Source: HGM04593 sp045631205 | Lineage (GTDB): Bacteria > Bacteroidota > Bacteroidia > Bacteroidales > Bacteroidaceae | NCBI GenBank assembly: GCA_045631205.1 | Contig: JAZQUI010000016.1 | Location: forward strand, 83,155 to 147,154 | Direction: 5' to 3' | Length of the DNA stretch: 64,000 nucleotides | Shown here: one piece after another, positions 25,236 through 34,101 of the stretch | Numbering within the stretch: the first letter of the stretch is position 1 | Layout: each line of letters begins with the position of its first letter | Translations under genes and position numbers: made by a program | The notes under the pieces: model-generated | Databases searched by the model: none | What the model was told of the DNA's origin: nothing | What the model saw: only the letters and a program-made list of their open reading frames with translations

Positions 25236-25243
25236 TAAATTTG
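25236..25243 (+). promoter_or_regulatory. -7 box of the rex-porU transcript
   Basis: TAAATTTG, 32 bases before the rex ATG. It is the only clear promoter ahead of rex, the FAH gene and porU, which are joined without gaps. Confidence 0.5.
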
Positions 25244-25275
25244 CTACGTTAATAATAAACACGCGCGATAAATCT

Positions 25276-25944
25276 ATGTCAGTGGAACAATATTCAGAAA
25301 GAGTGCCCGAACCTACCTTGCGCCGTTTGCCCTGGTATCTTTCGGTGTGCCGCCTACTCAAATCGAGAGGTGAGCAGTATGTCTCGTCCACGCGTTTGTC
25401 GAAAGAGACAAATATTGTTGCATCGCAAATAGCCAAGGACTTGTCGTGTGTGAATATTGTCGGTCGCACACGTGTGGGTTACGATATTGATAATCTGTTG
25501 CAGGTGCTTGAGGATTTCCTGGGTTTTACACGCCTACACAAGGCCTTTCTTTTCGGTACAGGTCGCTTGGGTACGGCGTTGCTCAACGATTCGGGTCTTA
25601 AACAGTTTGGTCTTGAAGTAGTTGCGGCTTTCGATGTGAACCCACGTCTTGTAGGGCACAACGTATCGGGAATACCTGTCTTTCACATAAGTGAGCTCGA
25701 AAAGCAGATGCGCCGGCATAATGCAAAAATCGGTGTTCTGACCGTGCCCATTGATAATGCGCAGGAGGTTGCCGACAAGATGGTTGTTTGGGGCATAAAG
25801 GCCATTTGGAACTTTACCCCGTTGCGCATAAGGGTCCCCGATAATATTGTGGTGCAGAACACCTCGTTGTATGCGCATTTGTCGTTGATGTTCAATCGTC
25901 TCGACAGCCAGCAGGCTGAATCGGGGCGCAAAGATAAAGAGTAA
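25276..25944 (+). CDS. rex: redox-sensing transcriptional repressor Rex
   Basis: A 222-residue NADH/NAD+-responsive repressor of anaerobic and fermentation genes. It has an N-terminal winged helix (about 1-80, with SSTRLSKETNIVASQIAKDL) and a Rossmann domain beginning FLFGTGRLGTALLND near residue 95, then AAFDVNPRLVG. Typical length. Its stop overlaps the next ATG (TAATG), so it is coupled to the FAH-family gene and through it to porU. That would tie type IX secretion genes to a redox regulator's own transcript, an unusual but purely positional link. Confidence 0.92.
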   Translation: MSVEQYSERVPEPTLRRLPWYLSVCRLLKSRGEQYVSSTRLSKETNIVASQIAKDLSCVNIVGRTRVGYDIDNLLQVLEDFLGFTRLHKAFLFGTGRLGTALLNDSGLKQFGLEVVAAFDVNPRLVGHNVSGIPVFHISELEKQMRRHNAKIGVLTVPIDNAQEVADKMVVWGIKAIWNFTPLRIRVPDNIVVQNTSLYAHLSLMFNRLDSQQAESGRKDKE

Positions 25945-26558
25945 TGAAGATAATTGCAGTAGGAAAAAATTATGCCTGCCACGCTATGGAGTTCGATGGA
26001 ACGTGTGAGAAACCTTCCGTTCCGATGATTTTTATGAAGCCTGACTCGGCAATCCTTAAAAATGGAAAACATTTTTATATGCCCGATTTCATGGGACAGA
26101 TAGATTATGAGGCCGAAGTTGTTGTGCGCATAAACCAATTGGGAAAGAGTATCCCCGCGCGTTTTGCCCACAGATATTACGATGCCATAACCGTGGGTAT
26201 AGATTTCACAGCAAGGCAGATGCAACGCGAGTTTATAGAAGCCGGTGCACCCTGGGAATTGTCAAAGGGCTTCGATGGCTCGGCAGTGCTCGGAGAGTTC
26301 AAGCCGGTGGAGCAGTACGATATAAAGAACCTGGACTTCTCGTTGACAATAAACGATGAAACGGTGCAGAGTGCCAATACCTCACAGTTGCTTTTTTCGG
26401 TCGATGAGGTTATTGCTTATGTGAGTCGTTTCTGCACGTTGAAAACAGGTGATTTAATCTTTACAGGAACCCCCGTTGGCGTTGGTCCCGCGCGCATAGG
26501 TACGCATCTCAAAGGTTATTTGGCCGGTGAAAAAGTTCTTGATTTTCATATACGATAA
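25944..26558 (+). CDS. fumarylacetoacetate hydrolase (FAH) family enzyme
   Basis: A 204-residue FAH-fold protein. The metal site is visible: EAEVVVRI with the acidic pair, and later DFTARQMQREF. GDLIFTGTPVGVGP near the C-terminus is the family fingerprint. Small FAH proteins act as acylpyruvases or oxaloacetate decarboxylases on 2-keto acid substrates; which applies here is unknown. It is translationally coupled to rex (TAATG) and its stop abuts the porU ATG directly. Confidence 0.87.
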   Translation: MKIIAVGKNYACHAMEFDGTCEKPSVPMIFMKPDSAILKNGKHFYMPDFMGQIDYEAEVVVRINQLGKSIPARFAHRYYDAITVGIDFTARQMQREFIEAGAPWELSKGFDGSAVLGEFKPVEQYDIKNLDFSLTINDETVQSANTSQLLFSVDEVIAYVSRFCTLKTGDLIFTGTPVGVGPARIGTHLKGYLAGEKVLDFHIR

Positions 26559-29500
26559 ATGATTATGGAGTTGAAAAAAATATTTATATCAGCGTTATTG
26601 TTTGCATCGCTCACAGCAAGTGCGCAGTTTACCGATGTTGATTGGGAACCTGCCAAGAGTGATACAATTCTTCCTCAGTGTACGGCTGTGATACCCTTGC
26701 CTGATGATTTTGCCGAATACGACTACTCGGTGCAGGTAGAATATCCCGAATTTCAGGCAATGACGGCCGAAGAGGTGGCGCGTTATCGTTTGTCGGCCTT
26801 AGAAGGGATGTTGCAGGCTTATCCGCTTGTGGAAACATATACATCTATGGCTGCCAAGCGGGCTATGCTTGATGTTAGTTTCTTGCCGGTGGTTGTTACT
26901 GACGGCAAGTATGTGCGCATAAACTCGTACAAGCTTGTGGTGAGCCGTGCCAAAAAAGCTTCAAGTCCTAAAAAAGCAACAGCAACACCTGCTACGCGTT
27001 ATGCCGAAAATTCGGTGCTGGCATCGGGACGTTGGGTTAAAATAGCCGTGTCGGAGCGCGGTGTACACCAGATTACCACTGAGCAACTTTCGCAGATGGG
27101 CTTTAACAACCCATCAAAGGTGCGTCTCTATGGTTATGGTGGCAACATTCTACCCACTACAAATATACATACACTAGTCGATGACTTGTGCGAAGTTCCT
27201 TTGTGGCGCGAAAATGGCCGCTTGCTCTTTTATGCCAACGGAACCACATCGTGGACATTTTCTTCAAGCAGGTTTGTGCATGAGGAAAATGTATTCTCCC
27301 TCTATGGGTACTATTTTATAACCGAGAGTACCGAAACTCCAATGCAGTTCCCAGTGGAAGAAAGTGCGTCGTCTTACTCTTCGACCACCACTACATTCCC
27401 CGACTACGAACTCTATGAGAAGGATGCGATTTCTTTGTGCAACTATGGTAACATAATGCTCGATAACTATAATTATGCGTCGGGTCGCACAAAGCAGTAC
27501 AATTTCTCTTTGCCCGAAATAACCGGCAGCAGTATGTCGGTGGATGTCTCTTTTGGTAGCAGTGCCGAAGAGACTACCAAGGTGGCTGTTGACGTGAACG
27601 GAACAAAAGTGGGTAACATGAATGTGGCAAGAAGAGGTACTGCCGATTTTGGTAAAATTGCCAGTGCGCGTTACACAAGTTCTTCGCCCCGTGCAAACAC
27701 GGTGGTAACCCTCACTCATAATGTTTCCACTTCGACTGTTTCCGGTTACCTCGATTATATTGCTCTCAATTTCACCCGCAACCTTGCAATGCGTGGTTCG
27801 CAGATAAATTTCCGTGGAGCAAACAGCTCTTCGTCAAATACAAAATTTGTGATTTCCGGCGCTACGGCCAACACTCGTGTGTGGCGCGTTTCGGAAAGTG
27901 ATGGCATAAAACAAGTGTCGGGTGTTCTCTCCAATGGTGCCTACTCTGTGGTTGCTCCCGGCTCTTACAATGATGAGTATGTGGCATTTAATACATCGGG
28001 TACTTTCCCCTCTGTTTCTGTTGTGGGCCAGGTGGCGAACCAGAATCTCCACTCTTTGGGACAGATAGATATGGTTATAATTGTGCCTTCGAGCGGGAAA
28101 TTCCTTGCTCCCGCAGAGCGTCTGGCCGAAGCACACCGCACCATCGACGGTATAACCGTTGCTGTGGTTACCGCTGCGCAGGTCTATAACGAGTTCTCAT
28201 CGGGTACTCCCGATGCGACTGCTTATCGCCGCTTGATGAAGATGCTTTACGACCGTGCCGATGATGCAGTGTCAGCTCCTAAATATCTTTTGCTCTTCGG
28301 TGACTCTTTTGTGGACAACCGTATGATATCTTACCCCAACCGCAGTGCCGATGACTATTTGTTGTGTTATGAGTCTGACAACTCTGTGAATGCCATCTAC
28401 TCCTATGTACACGAGGATTATTATGGTTTCCTTGACGACTCGGAAGGCAACAATCTGCTACGCGACAAGGTTGATATTGGCGTTGGCCGTTTCCCGGTGC
28501 AGAACCTCTCGCAAGCCGAAATTGTGGTTGACAAAACCATAGCCTATATGGAAAACAAGGAGGCTGGTGATTGGCAGAATGTAATTTCGCTTTGGGGTGA
28601 CGACGGTGACGACGACCTTCCCAACCAACACATGATCGATGCTGAGGGTGTTGCCGCAATAGTGGAGAAGAACTATCCCTCTTATATAGTTGACCGTATC
28701 TATTGGGACGACTTTGAGCCTGTGGCAAACTCTACCGGAAACTCTTATCCTATGGTTACCGAGGCTATTTACAAACGACTCAATACCGGTGCATTGGTGG
28801 TGAACTATTCGGGCCACGGAAGTGCTACGATGATGGCTCACGAAATGGTGTGGATGGCTTCGGATATGCAGGCGTTGAGTTCACCCCGTCTTCCTTTCTG
28901 GGTCACATCATCGTGTGATATAGGTCCTTTTGATATCGGCGACAACTCTCTTGCCGAGTTGGCTCTCTTTAATGCAAAGGGCGGTGCTGTTGGTCTTTTG
29001 ACAACAACACGTACAGTGCGCCAAGTGTATAATGCAGTTATAAACAAGGCGTTTATGGAGGTTCTTCTTACCCCCGTGTATGAAGGACAGTCCCAAGCTG
29101 TGGGCGATGCTCTGCGTCGTGCCAAGAACAAGGTGATATCTTCATCGGGCGATTTGGGCGAGAATAAACTTTCGTTTGTGCTTTTGGGCGACCCTGCGCT
29201 TCGCCTTAATTTGCCTAAGTACAATTTTGTGGTGGAGAAGTTCAATGGTGAATCGTCATCGGTGTCTTCGCAAGTGTCGGCAGGTGGAATGCTCTCTGTT
29301 GAGGGTTACGTTGCCGATTCCGACGGCAATATCGTTACCGACTATTCCGGTGTTCTCTCCTCGTCGCTCTATGATAGTGCCGAAAAGGTGTTTACACTCG
29401 ATAATCTTGGATATGGTTCATTCGAATATACTGCTCACAAAAAGAAACTTTTTGTAGGTAGCGACTCGGTGAAGAACGGTCGTTTCAACATAACAATGCC

Positions 29501-30308
29501 TGTTCCTATGGATATAAGTTATAGCGGTGAACCCGGAAGGCTTAATCTGTTTGCTGTTGATGCCTCTAAAAAACGTCTTGCACAAGGCACTTACGAGAAC
29601 TTTGTTGTTGCAGGAACCTCTTCGTCGAACAGCAATGATGGTAAAGGTCCCGAGATTACAATGTACTTGAATTCACCGGTATTTGTCAACGGTGGAGAGG
29701 TTAATTCAACACCCTGTCTGTTTGCTACATTGTACGATGAAAACGGCATAAATACAGTGGGTACAGGTGTCGGTCACGACATTATGCTCATTGTAGATAA
29801 CGATGCTGCCTACACATACAACCTCAATGAAGTTTATACTCCCGTGGTTGGCGATTATAAACGTGGTACAATAACAATGCCCATCGATGCTCTTGCACCC
29901 GGAGTACACACCCTTATATTGCGTGCCTGGGACTTGTATAATAACTCATCGGTTGAGGAACTCACCTTTGTTGTTGTGCCTAATCTTGCTCCCGGCGTTT
30001 CCGATGTGAAAATTTCTCCCAATCCGGCACGCTATGGTCAGACATCCTATTTTGTATTGACACACGATTTTCCATACAGTGCAATGGATATAACAATAGA
30101 GGTGTTCAATATTCAGGGACAAAAGGTGTGGGCAAATACCGAGAATGCTGTTTGTGATGGAAACACCTATACCTGCGCCTGGGATGTTACAGCTATGGGC
30201 GGACAACCTATGCCCACCGGTGTTTATCTCTATCGTGCCACAATATCGGCGGTAGGTAGTAGCGAGGTTACAAAAACAGGAAAATTTATGGTTATAAACA
30301 ATAAATAA
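26559..30308 (+). CDS. porU: type IX secretion system sortase PorU
   Basis: A 1249-residue exported gingipain-family (C25) cysteine peptidase. It removes the C-terminal sorting domain of type IX cargo at the cell surface and links the cargo to anionic LPS. Domains: signal peptide (about 1-24), N-terminal domain, C25 peptidase with catalytic His753 (NYSGHGS) and Cys786 (TSSCDIG), Ig-like region, and a C-terminal sorting-type domain (from about 1150) with PNPARYG and GVYLYRAT. The start ATG abuts the preceding stop; a second ATG lies six bases later. porV follows after 49 bases, as in Porphyromonas gingivalis, where PorU and PorV form a complex. Confidence 0.93.
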   Translation: MIMELKKIFISALLFASLTASAQFTDVDWEPAKSDTILPQCTAVIPLPDDFAEYDYSVQVEYPEFQAMTAEEVARYRLSALEGMLQAYPLVETYTSMAAKRAMLDVSFLPVVVTDGKYVRINSYKLVVSRAKKASSPKKATATPATRYAENSVLASGRWVKIAVSERGVHQITTEQLSQMGFNNPSKVRLYGYGGNILPTTNIHTLVDDLCEVPLWRENGRLLFYANGTTSWTFSSSRFVHEENVFSLYGYYFITESTETPMQFPVEESASSYSSTTTTFPDYELYEKDAISLCNYGNIMLDNYNYASGRTKQYNFSLPEITGSSMSVDVSFGSSAEETTKVAVDVNGTKVGNMNVARRGTADFGKIASARYTSSSPRANTVVTLTHNVSTSTVSGYLDYIALNFTRNLAMRGSQINFRGANSSSSNTKFVISGATANTRVWRVSESDGIKQVSGVLSNGAYSVVAPGSYNDEYVAFNTSGTFPSVSVVGQVANQNLHSLGQIDMVIIVPSSGKFLAPAERLAEAHRTIDGITVAVVTAAQVYNEFSSGTPDATAYRRLMKMLYDRADDAVSAPKYLLLFGDSFVDNRMISYPNRSADDYLLCYESDNSVNAIYSYVHEDYYGFLDDSEGNNLLRDKVDIGVGRFPVQNLSQAEIVVDKTIAYMENKEAGDWQNVISLWGDDGDDDLPNQHMIDAEGVAAIVEKNYPSYIVDRIYWDDFEPVANSTGNSYPMVTEAIYKRLNTGALVVNYSGHGSATMMAHEMVWMASDMQALSSPRLPFWVTSSCDIGPFDIGDNSLAELALFNAKGGAVGLLTTTRTVRQVYNAVINKAFMEVLLTPVYEGQSQAVGDALRRAKNKVISSSGDLGENKLSFVLLGDPALRLNLPKYNFVVEKFNGESSSVSSQVSAGGMLSVEGYVADSDGNIVTDYSGVLSSSLYDSAEKVFTLDNLGYGSFEYTAHKKKLFVGSDSVKNGRFNITMPVPMDISYSGEPGRLNLFAVDASKKRLAQGTYENFVVAGTSSSNSNDGKGPEITMYLNSPVFVNGGEVNSTPCLFATLYDENGINTVGTGVGHDIMLIVDNDAAYTYNLNEVYTPVVGDYKRGTITMPIDALAPGVHTLILRAWDLYNNSSVEELTFVVVPNLAPGVSDVKISPNPARYGQTSYFVLTHDFPYSAMDITIEVFNIQGQKVWANTENAVCDGNTYTCAWDVTAMGGQPMPTGVYLYRATISAVGSSEVTKTGKFMVINNK

Positions 30309-30357
30309 GGGAAAACGGAGTTTTAATATAGTAATAGCAAACTTAAAAAGATAAAAA

Positions 30358-31548
30358 ATGACAAAAAATAGAATTCTAACAGCGTTGTTGATGGCGGTGA
30401 TGTTGCTCCCCATCTATGCGCAGGAACAACAGATGAATTTTGTTGAAACCGGTGTGACTTCATTGTCCATCGCGCCCGACGCGCGTGCCGGTGCTTTGGG
30501 AGACGTTGGTGTTGCCACCGAGCCCGATGTCTTTTCACAATATTGGAACCCCGCCAAATATCCTTTTAACATAGCGCGTGCGGGTGTTGCAATGTCTTAC
30601 ACTCCCTGGTTGCGTCAGTTGGTTGGTGATATTGACCTTGTCAACCTTGCCGGTTTCTATCGTATTGGTGATTATTCGGCAGTAAGTAGCTCTCTCACAT
30701 ATTTCTCACTGGGTGAGGTTACAATGCTGGATAACGATATGACCATAAAACCTTATGAGTTTGCCTTTGATGTGGCATACTCGCGTATGTTGTCGGAGAA
30801 ACTTTCGGCGGCTATTGCTTTGCGTGTAATCTATTCCGATCTTAAATATTCTCTTGATGAGGATGTGGAACCCGGTAAGGCATTTGCTGCCGACGTTGCA
30901 TTGTATTATAACAATTATATAATGGTTGGCGACCGCGAGTGCTTGCTTGGTCTTGGTTTGAATATCTCCAATATCGGTACCAAAATATCATATAATGGTG
31001 GCGAGAGCAGTGAGTTCTTGCCCACAAACTTGCGTATCGGTGCTTCTTTGGTATATCCCATCGACGAGTACAATACGCTCTCTTTCAGTGCTGATATAAA
31101 CAAGTTGCTTGTTCCTACCCGTCCTACATATAACCAGTTCCTTGAAGAGATGGGCTATGATCCCAATGACGGTATTGATAGAAAGGATGAGTACCGTTTG
31201 TGGATGGAACAGGATGGTTACAACGATATTTCTCCCATTTCGGGTATCTTTAAATCGTTTAACGACGCTCCCGGTGGTTTTAGTGAGGAGTTGAAGGAGA
31301 TTTATGGCGGTATCGGTGTGGAGTATTGTTATAACCAGAAGTTCTCGGTTCGTGCAGGTTATCACTATGAGAATGAGTTTAAAGGTAACAGAAAATACTA
31401 CACCGTGGGTGCCGGTTTTAAGATGAGTGTCTTCTCGCTCGACGGTGCTTATCTTATTTCATCGGCTCAAAACAACCCGCTCGACCAAACTTTGCGTTTT
31501 TCTCTCTCATTTGATATGGATGGTTTGAGAGATCTTTTCCGTCGTTAA
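30358..31548 (+). CDS. porV: type IX secretion outer-membrane protein PorV
   Basis: A 396-residue outer-membrane beta-barrel of the FadL-like PorV/LptO family. It shuttles cargo from the SprA translocon to PorU. Signal peptide (1-21). The mature N-terminus contains SIAPDARAGALGDVGVAT, the PorV hallmark, then alternating strands ending in an aromatic-rich C-terminal strand. It is directly downstream of porU. The ispF gene follows by 24 bases, the same order as in P. gingivalis. Confidence 0.93.
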   Translation: MTKNRILTALLMAVMLLPIYAQEQQMNFVETGVTSLSIAPDARAGALGDVGVATEPDVFSQYWNPAKYPFNIARAGVAMSYTPWLRQLVGDIDLVNLAGFYRIGDYSAVSSSLTYFSLGEVTMLDNDMTIKPYEFAFDVAYSRMLSEKLSAAIALRVIYSDLKYSLDEDVEPGKAFAADVALYYNNYIMVGDRECLLGLGLNISNIGTKISYNGGESSEFLPTNLRIGASLVYPIDEYNTLSFSADINKLLVPTRPTYNQFLEEMGYDPNDGIDRKDEYRLWMEQDGYNDISPISGIFKSFNDAPGGFSEELKEIYGGIGVEYCYNQKFSVRAGYHYENEFKGNRKYYTVGAGFKMSVFSLDGAYLISSAQNNPLDQTLRFSLSFDMDGLRDLFRR

Positions 31549-31572
31549 TTGTTAAGTAAATAAAGGCTTTTT

Positions 31573-32046
31573 ATGATAAGAGTTGGTTTTGGTATAGATG
31601 TACACAAGTTTGTTGCCGGTCGCGATTTGTGGATAGGTGGTGTGAAGGTGCCTTATGAATTCGGCCTTGCCGGGCACTCCGATGCCGATGTGCTCATCCA
31701 TGCGATTTGCGATGCTCTTTTAGGTGCTGCCAACTTGCGCGATATAGGCTTTCAGTTCCCCGACACATCGGATGAATTCCTGAATATCGACAGCAAGATT
31801 CTGTTGCGTCGTACAGGCGAATTGCTTGCCGAAAAGGGATACAGAATCGGTAATATCGACTCAACGGTTGCGGCGCAGGCTCCTAAGCTCAACCCTTATA
31901 TTCCTGAGATGCAGCGTGTTATGTCCGAGGTGTTGGGTATTGATGCCGATATGCTCTCAATAAAGGCTACAACTACCGAGAAATTGGGTTTTGAGGGACG
32001 TAAGGAGGGTATCACAGCCTACGCAACTGTTCTTATAGAGAAGTAA
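31573..32046 (+). CDS. ispF: 2-C-methyl-D-erythritol 2,4-cyclodiphosphate synthase
   Basis: A 157-residue IspF, the fifth step of the non-mevalonate isoprenoid pathway, which cyclises CDP-ME-2-phosphate with loss of CMP. Metal ligands GIDVHKF (Asp9, His11) and GHSDADVL are present, as are the ATTTEKLGFEGR segment and the C-terminal TAYATVLI. Normal length. The isoprenoid made feeds uppS and menA, both in this window. Confidence 0.94.
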   Translation: MIRVGFGIDVHKFVAGRDLWIGGVKVPYEFGLAGHSDADVLIHAICDALLGAANLRDIGFQFPDTSDEFLNIDSKILLRRTGELLAEKGYRIGNIDSTVAAQAPKLNPYIPEMQRVMSEVLGIDADMLSIKATTTEKLGFEGRKEGITAYATVLIEK

Positions 32047-32057
32047 GCTTTTGCTGA

Positions 32058-32876
32058 ATGTCTAAAATCTCCTTTTTGAATATAATGTTATCGGCAGCCT
32101 TTGTGCTGCTGATTTCGTCTTGTGCCACCTTGTCGGATAGCGGGGTGGGGCGTGTGCGTAGCTATACGGTGGAGAGTGAACGGTTGCCCGAGTCGTTCAA
32201 TGGCGTGCGCGTTGCTTTCATTTCTGATTTGCATTTCCCCAGTAAGTTTACGCCGAAAAGGTTGCGCAAACTTGTGCGTAAAATAGCGGATATCGGTGTC
32301 GAAATTCTGGCTTTTGGTGGTGATTATGTTTCGTCGGCGCAGAATGTTGAACCGCTTTTTTCGGCCTTTTCATCGCTGGAAACTGTCTATGGCAAGTATG
32401 CTGTGGCGGGTAATCACGATTATAAATTATACGATACTTTGCGGGTGGCAGCGCAACGAAACGGTATTGCAATGCTTGCCGATGAGGCTGCTTTTATTGC
32501 CGCAGGATTTGATACCATTTGTATTGCCGGGGTTTATAACTCTTTTAGGACTACTGCCTCGAATAAGGCACTTGTAGAGGCTTTGCCAGTCAACCTGTTT
32601 ACTTTGATGCTTGCTCACTCCCCCGATTTTGCCCAGGATTCCTCTGTTGGCTGCGATTTGGTGCTATCGGGGCATACACACGGTGGTCAGGTAACATTTT
32701 TTGGTCTTTACACTCCGGTTAAAAATACGAAATACGGCACCCGCTTCTTACGCGGGCGTAATTTCACTGACAATGGTGTGACGGTTATTACAACAAACGG
32801 GGTGGGTACATCGCGTCGCAAAGTGCGTTTTTTAGTGCCAAGTGAGATAGTTGTGGTTACTTTGAGAAGAAGATAA
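32058..32876 (+). CDS. metallophosphoesterase (YkuE/YaeI type), probable lipoprotein
   Basis: A 272-residue calcineurin-like phosphoesterase. All motifs are present: DLHF, GGDYV, GNHDYK, HSPDF and GHTHGGQ. The N-terminus ends ISSCATL, a lipobox-like site at Cys22, so the protein may be a lipoprotein facing the periplasm rather than a Tat substrate. Relatives (YkuE, YaeI/LpxG) act at membranes on lipid or metal-dependent phosphoesters; the substrate here is unknown. It follows ispF by 11 bases. Confidence 0.85.
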   Translation: MSKISFLNIMLSAAFVLLISSCATLSDSGVGRVRSYTVESERLPESFNGVRVAFISDLHFPSKFTPKRLRKLVRKIADIGVEILAFGGDYVSSAQNVEPLFSAFSSLETVYGKYAVAGNHDYKLYDTLRVAAQRNGIAMLADEAAFIAAGFDTICIAGVYNSFRTTASNKALVEALPVNLFTLMLAHSPDFAQDSSVGCDLVLSGHTHGGQVTFFGLYTPVKNTKYGTRFLRGRNFTDNGVTVITTNGVGTSRRKVRFLVPSEIVVVTLRRR

Positions 32877-32898
32877 CCAGTGTATGAGAAATGTTTTG

Positions 32899-32906
32899 TA
32901 TCTTCG
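32899..32906 (+). promoter_or_regulatory. -7 box ahead of ribD
   Basis: TATCTTCG lies 27 bases before ATG 32934. An in-frame GTG at 32880 would put this box inside the coding region, so ATG 32934 is preferred. Confidence 0.5.
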
Positions 32907-32933
32907 CATCGAATTCACTCTGTTACTTTGATT

Positions 32934-34019
32934 ATGAACGGTTTTTCACATATTGATGAGATTTATATGCGTCGTTGTCTGCACCTTGCTTCTTGTGGTG
33001 TTGGCGGCACCTCTCCCAATCCGGCTGTGGGCGCGGTAATCGTGTGCGACGGTCGCATAATTGGCGAGGGCTATCATATACGCGCCGGAGAACCTCATGC
33101 CGAAGTTAATGCTGTCAGATCGGTAAAGGAAACTGACATAAAACTGCTCTCCAGCTCTACGATGTATGTGAGTCTCGAACCCTGCTCGCATTATGGAAAG
33201 ACACCCCCTTGCGCCGAGTTGATAATCTCCTGTGCAATCCCTCGTGTGGTGATAGCAGTACGCGATGCCAATGCGCAGGTTAATGGTGGCGGTATTGCAC
33301 TTTTGCGTTCTGCCGGGGTGGATGTTGTTGTGGGCGTGTTGCGCGACGAAGCTTATGATGTAAATAAAAATTTCTTTACAAATCACACGCTTGCCCGTCC
33401 GCGTGTAATCCTCAAATGGGCCGAAAGTGCCGATGGGTACATCGATTTTCATCGTTCCTCTTCGGCAGAGCCGCCTGCGCAGTTGTCAAATGCTCTTTCC
33501 CGTGTACTTGTGCATAAATTGCGCTCGCGTTGCGATGCTATACTTGTTGGTACCCGCACTGCGTTGCTCGACAATCCATCGCTCGATGTTCGTTACTGGG
33601 GCGGTCGTTCGCCGTTGAGGCTTGTTATAGACCGTAAAGGTGTGCTGCCGGCATCGCTCAAATTGTTCGATGGCTCGCGCCATACAATTATCTTTACCCA
33701 GGCTGAAATACCAGGTAAGTTTGCTGCGAATGTGGAGCAGGTTGTGCTGGATTTCTCTTTCGATGTGTTATCGCAAATTCTCTCTTTTCTCCATGCCCGC
33801 AAAGTTGGCAGTCTGCTTGTTGAGGGTGGTAGCCGTCTGTTGCAAAGTTTTCTGGATGCCGGCTTATGGGACGATGTGCGAGTTGAAACCAATCCTTCTC
33901 TGTTCTTGAACGACGGTGTTCCGTCGCCGGTAATGTCGGGTGGGGTTTGTGTTGAAAAACGAAACTTTGCAGGTAATAAAATTGCAACTTTTGTATCAAA
34001 AAATCCATATAATCTATAA
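32934..34019 (+). CDS. ribD: bifunctional riboflavin deaminase/reductase
   Basis: A 361-residue RibD: an N-terminal pyrimidine deaminase with zinc motifs HAE and PCSHYGKTPPC, and a C-terminal reductase beginning RPRVILKWAESADGYI. They catalyse the second and third steps of riboflavin synthesis from the GTP-cyclohydrolase product. Length is normal with the ATG at 32934, chosen because a -7 box lies at 32899-32906. The deaminase signature is complete, and the reductase shows LLVEGGSRLL. No other rib gene is in the window. Confidence 0.92.
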   Translation: MNGFSHIDEIYMRRCLHLASCGVGGTSPNPAVGAVIVCDGRIIGEGYHIRAGEPHAEVNAVRSVKETDIKLLSSSTMYVSLEPCSHYGKTPPCAELIISCAIPRVVIAVRDANAQVNGGGIALLRSAGVDVVVGVLRDEAYDVNKNFFTNHTLARPRVILKWAESADGYIDFHRSSSAEPPAQLSNALSRVLVHKLRSRCDAILVGTRTALLDNPSLDVRYWGGRSPLRLVIDRKGVLPASLKLFDGSRHTIIFTQAEIPGKFAANVEQVVLDFSFDVLSQILSFLHARKVGSLLVEGGSRLLQSFLDAGLWDDVRVETNPSLFLNDGVPSPVMSGGVCVEKRNFAGNKIATFVSKNPYNL

Positions 34020-34067
34020 AATATTATAAATAACGCGCGAAAAGTGGGCTAAAACAAAAAATGTTGC

Positions 34068-34075
34068 TAATTTTG
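34068..34075 (+). promoter_or_regulatory. -7 box ahead of the DUF6242-like lipoprotein and porG
   Basis: TAATTTTG fits TAnnTTTG and lies 26 bases before the ATG at 34102, in the 82-base gap after ribD. Confidence 0.5.
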
Positions 34076-34101
34076 TAGATTGAATATCAGTATCAATATC
34101 T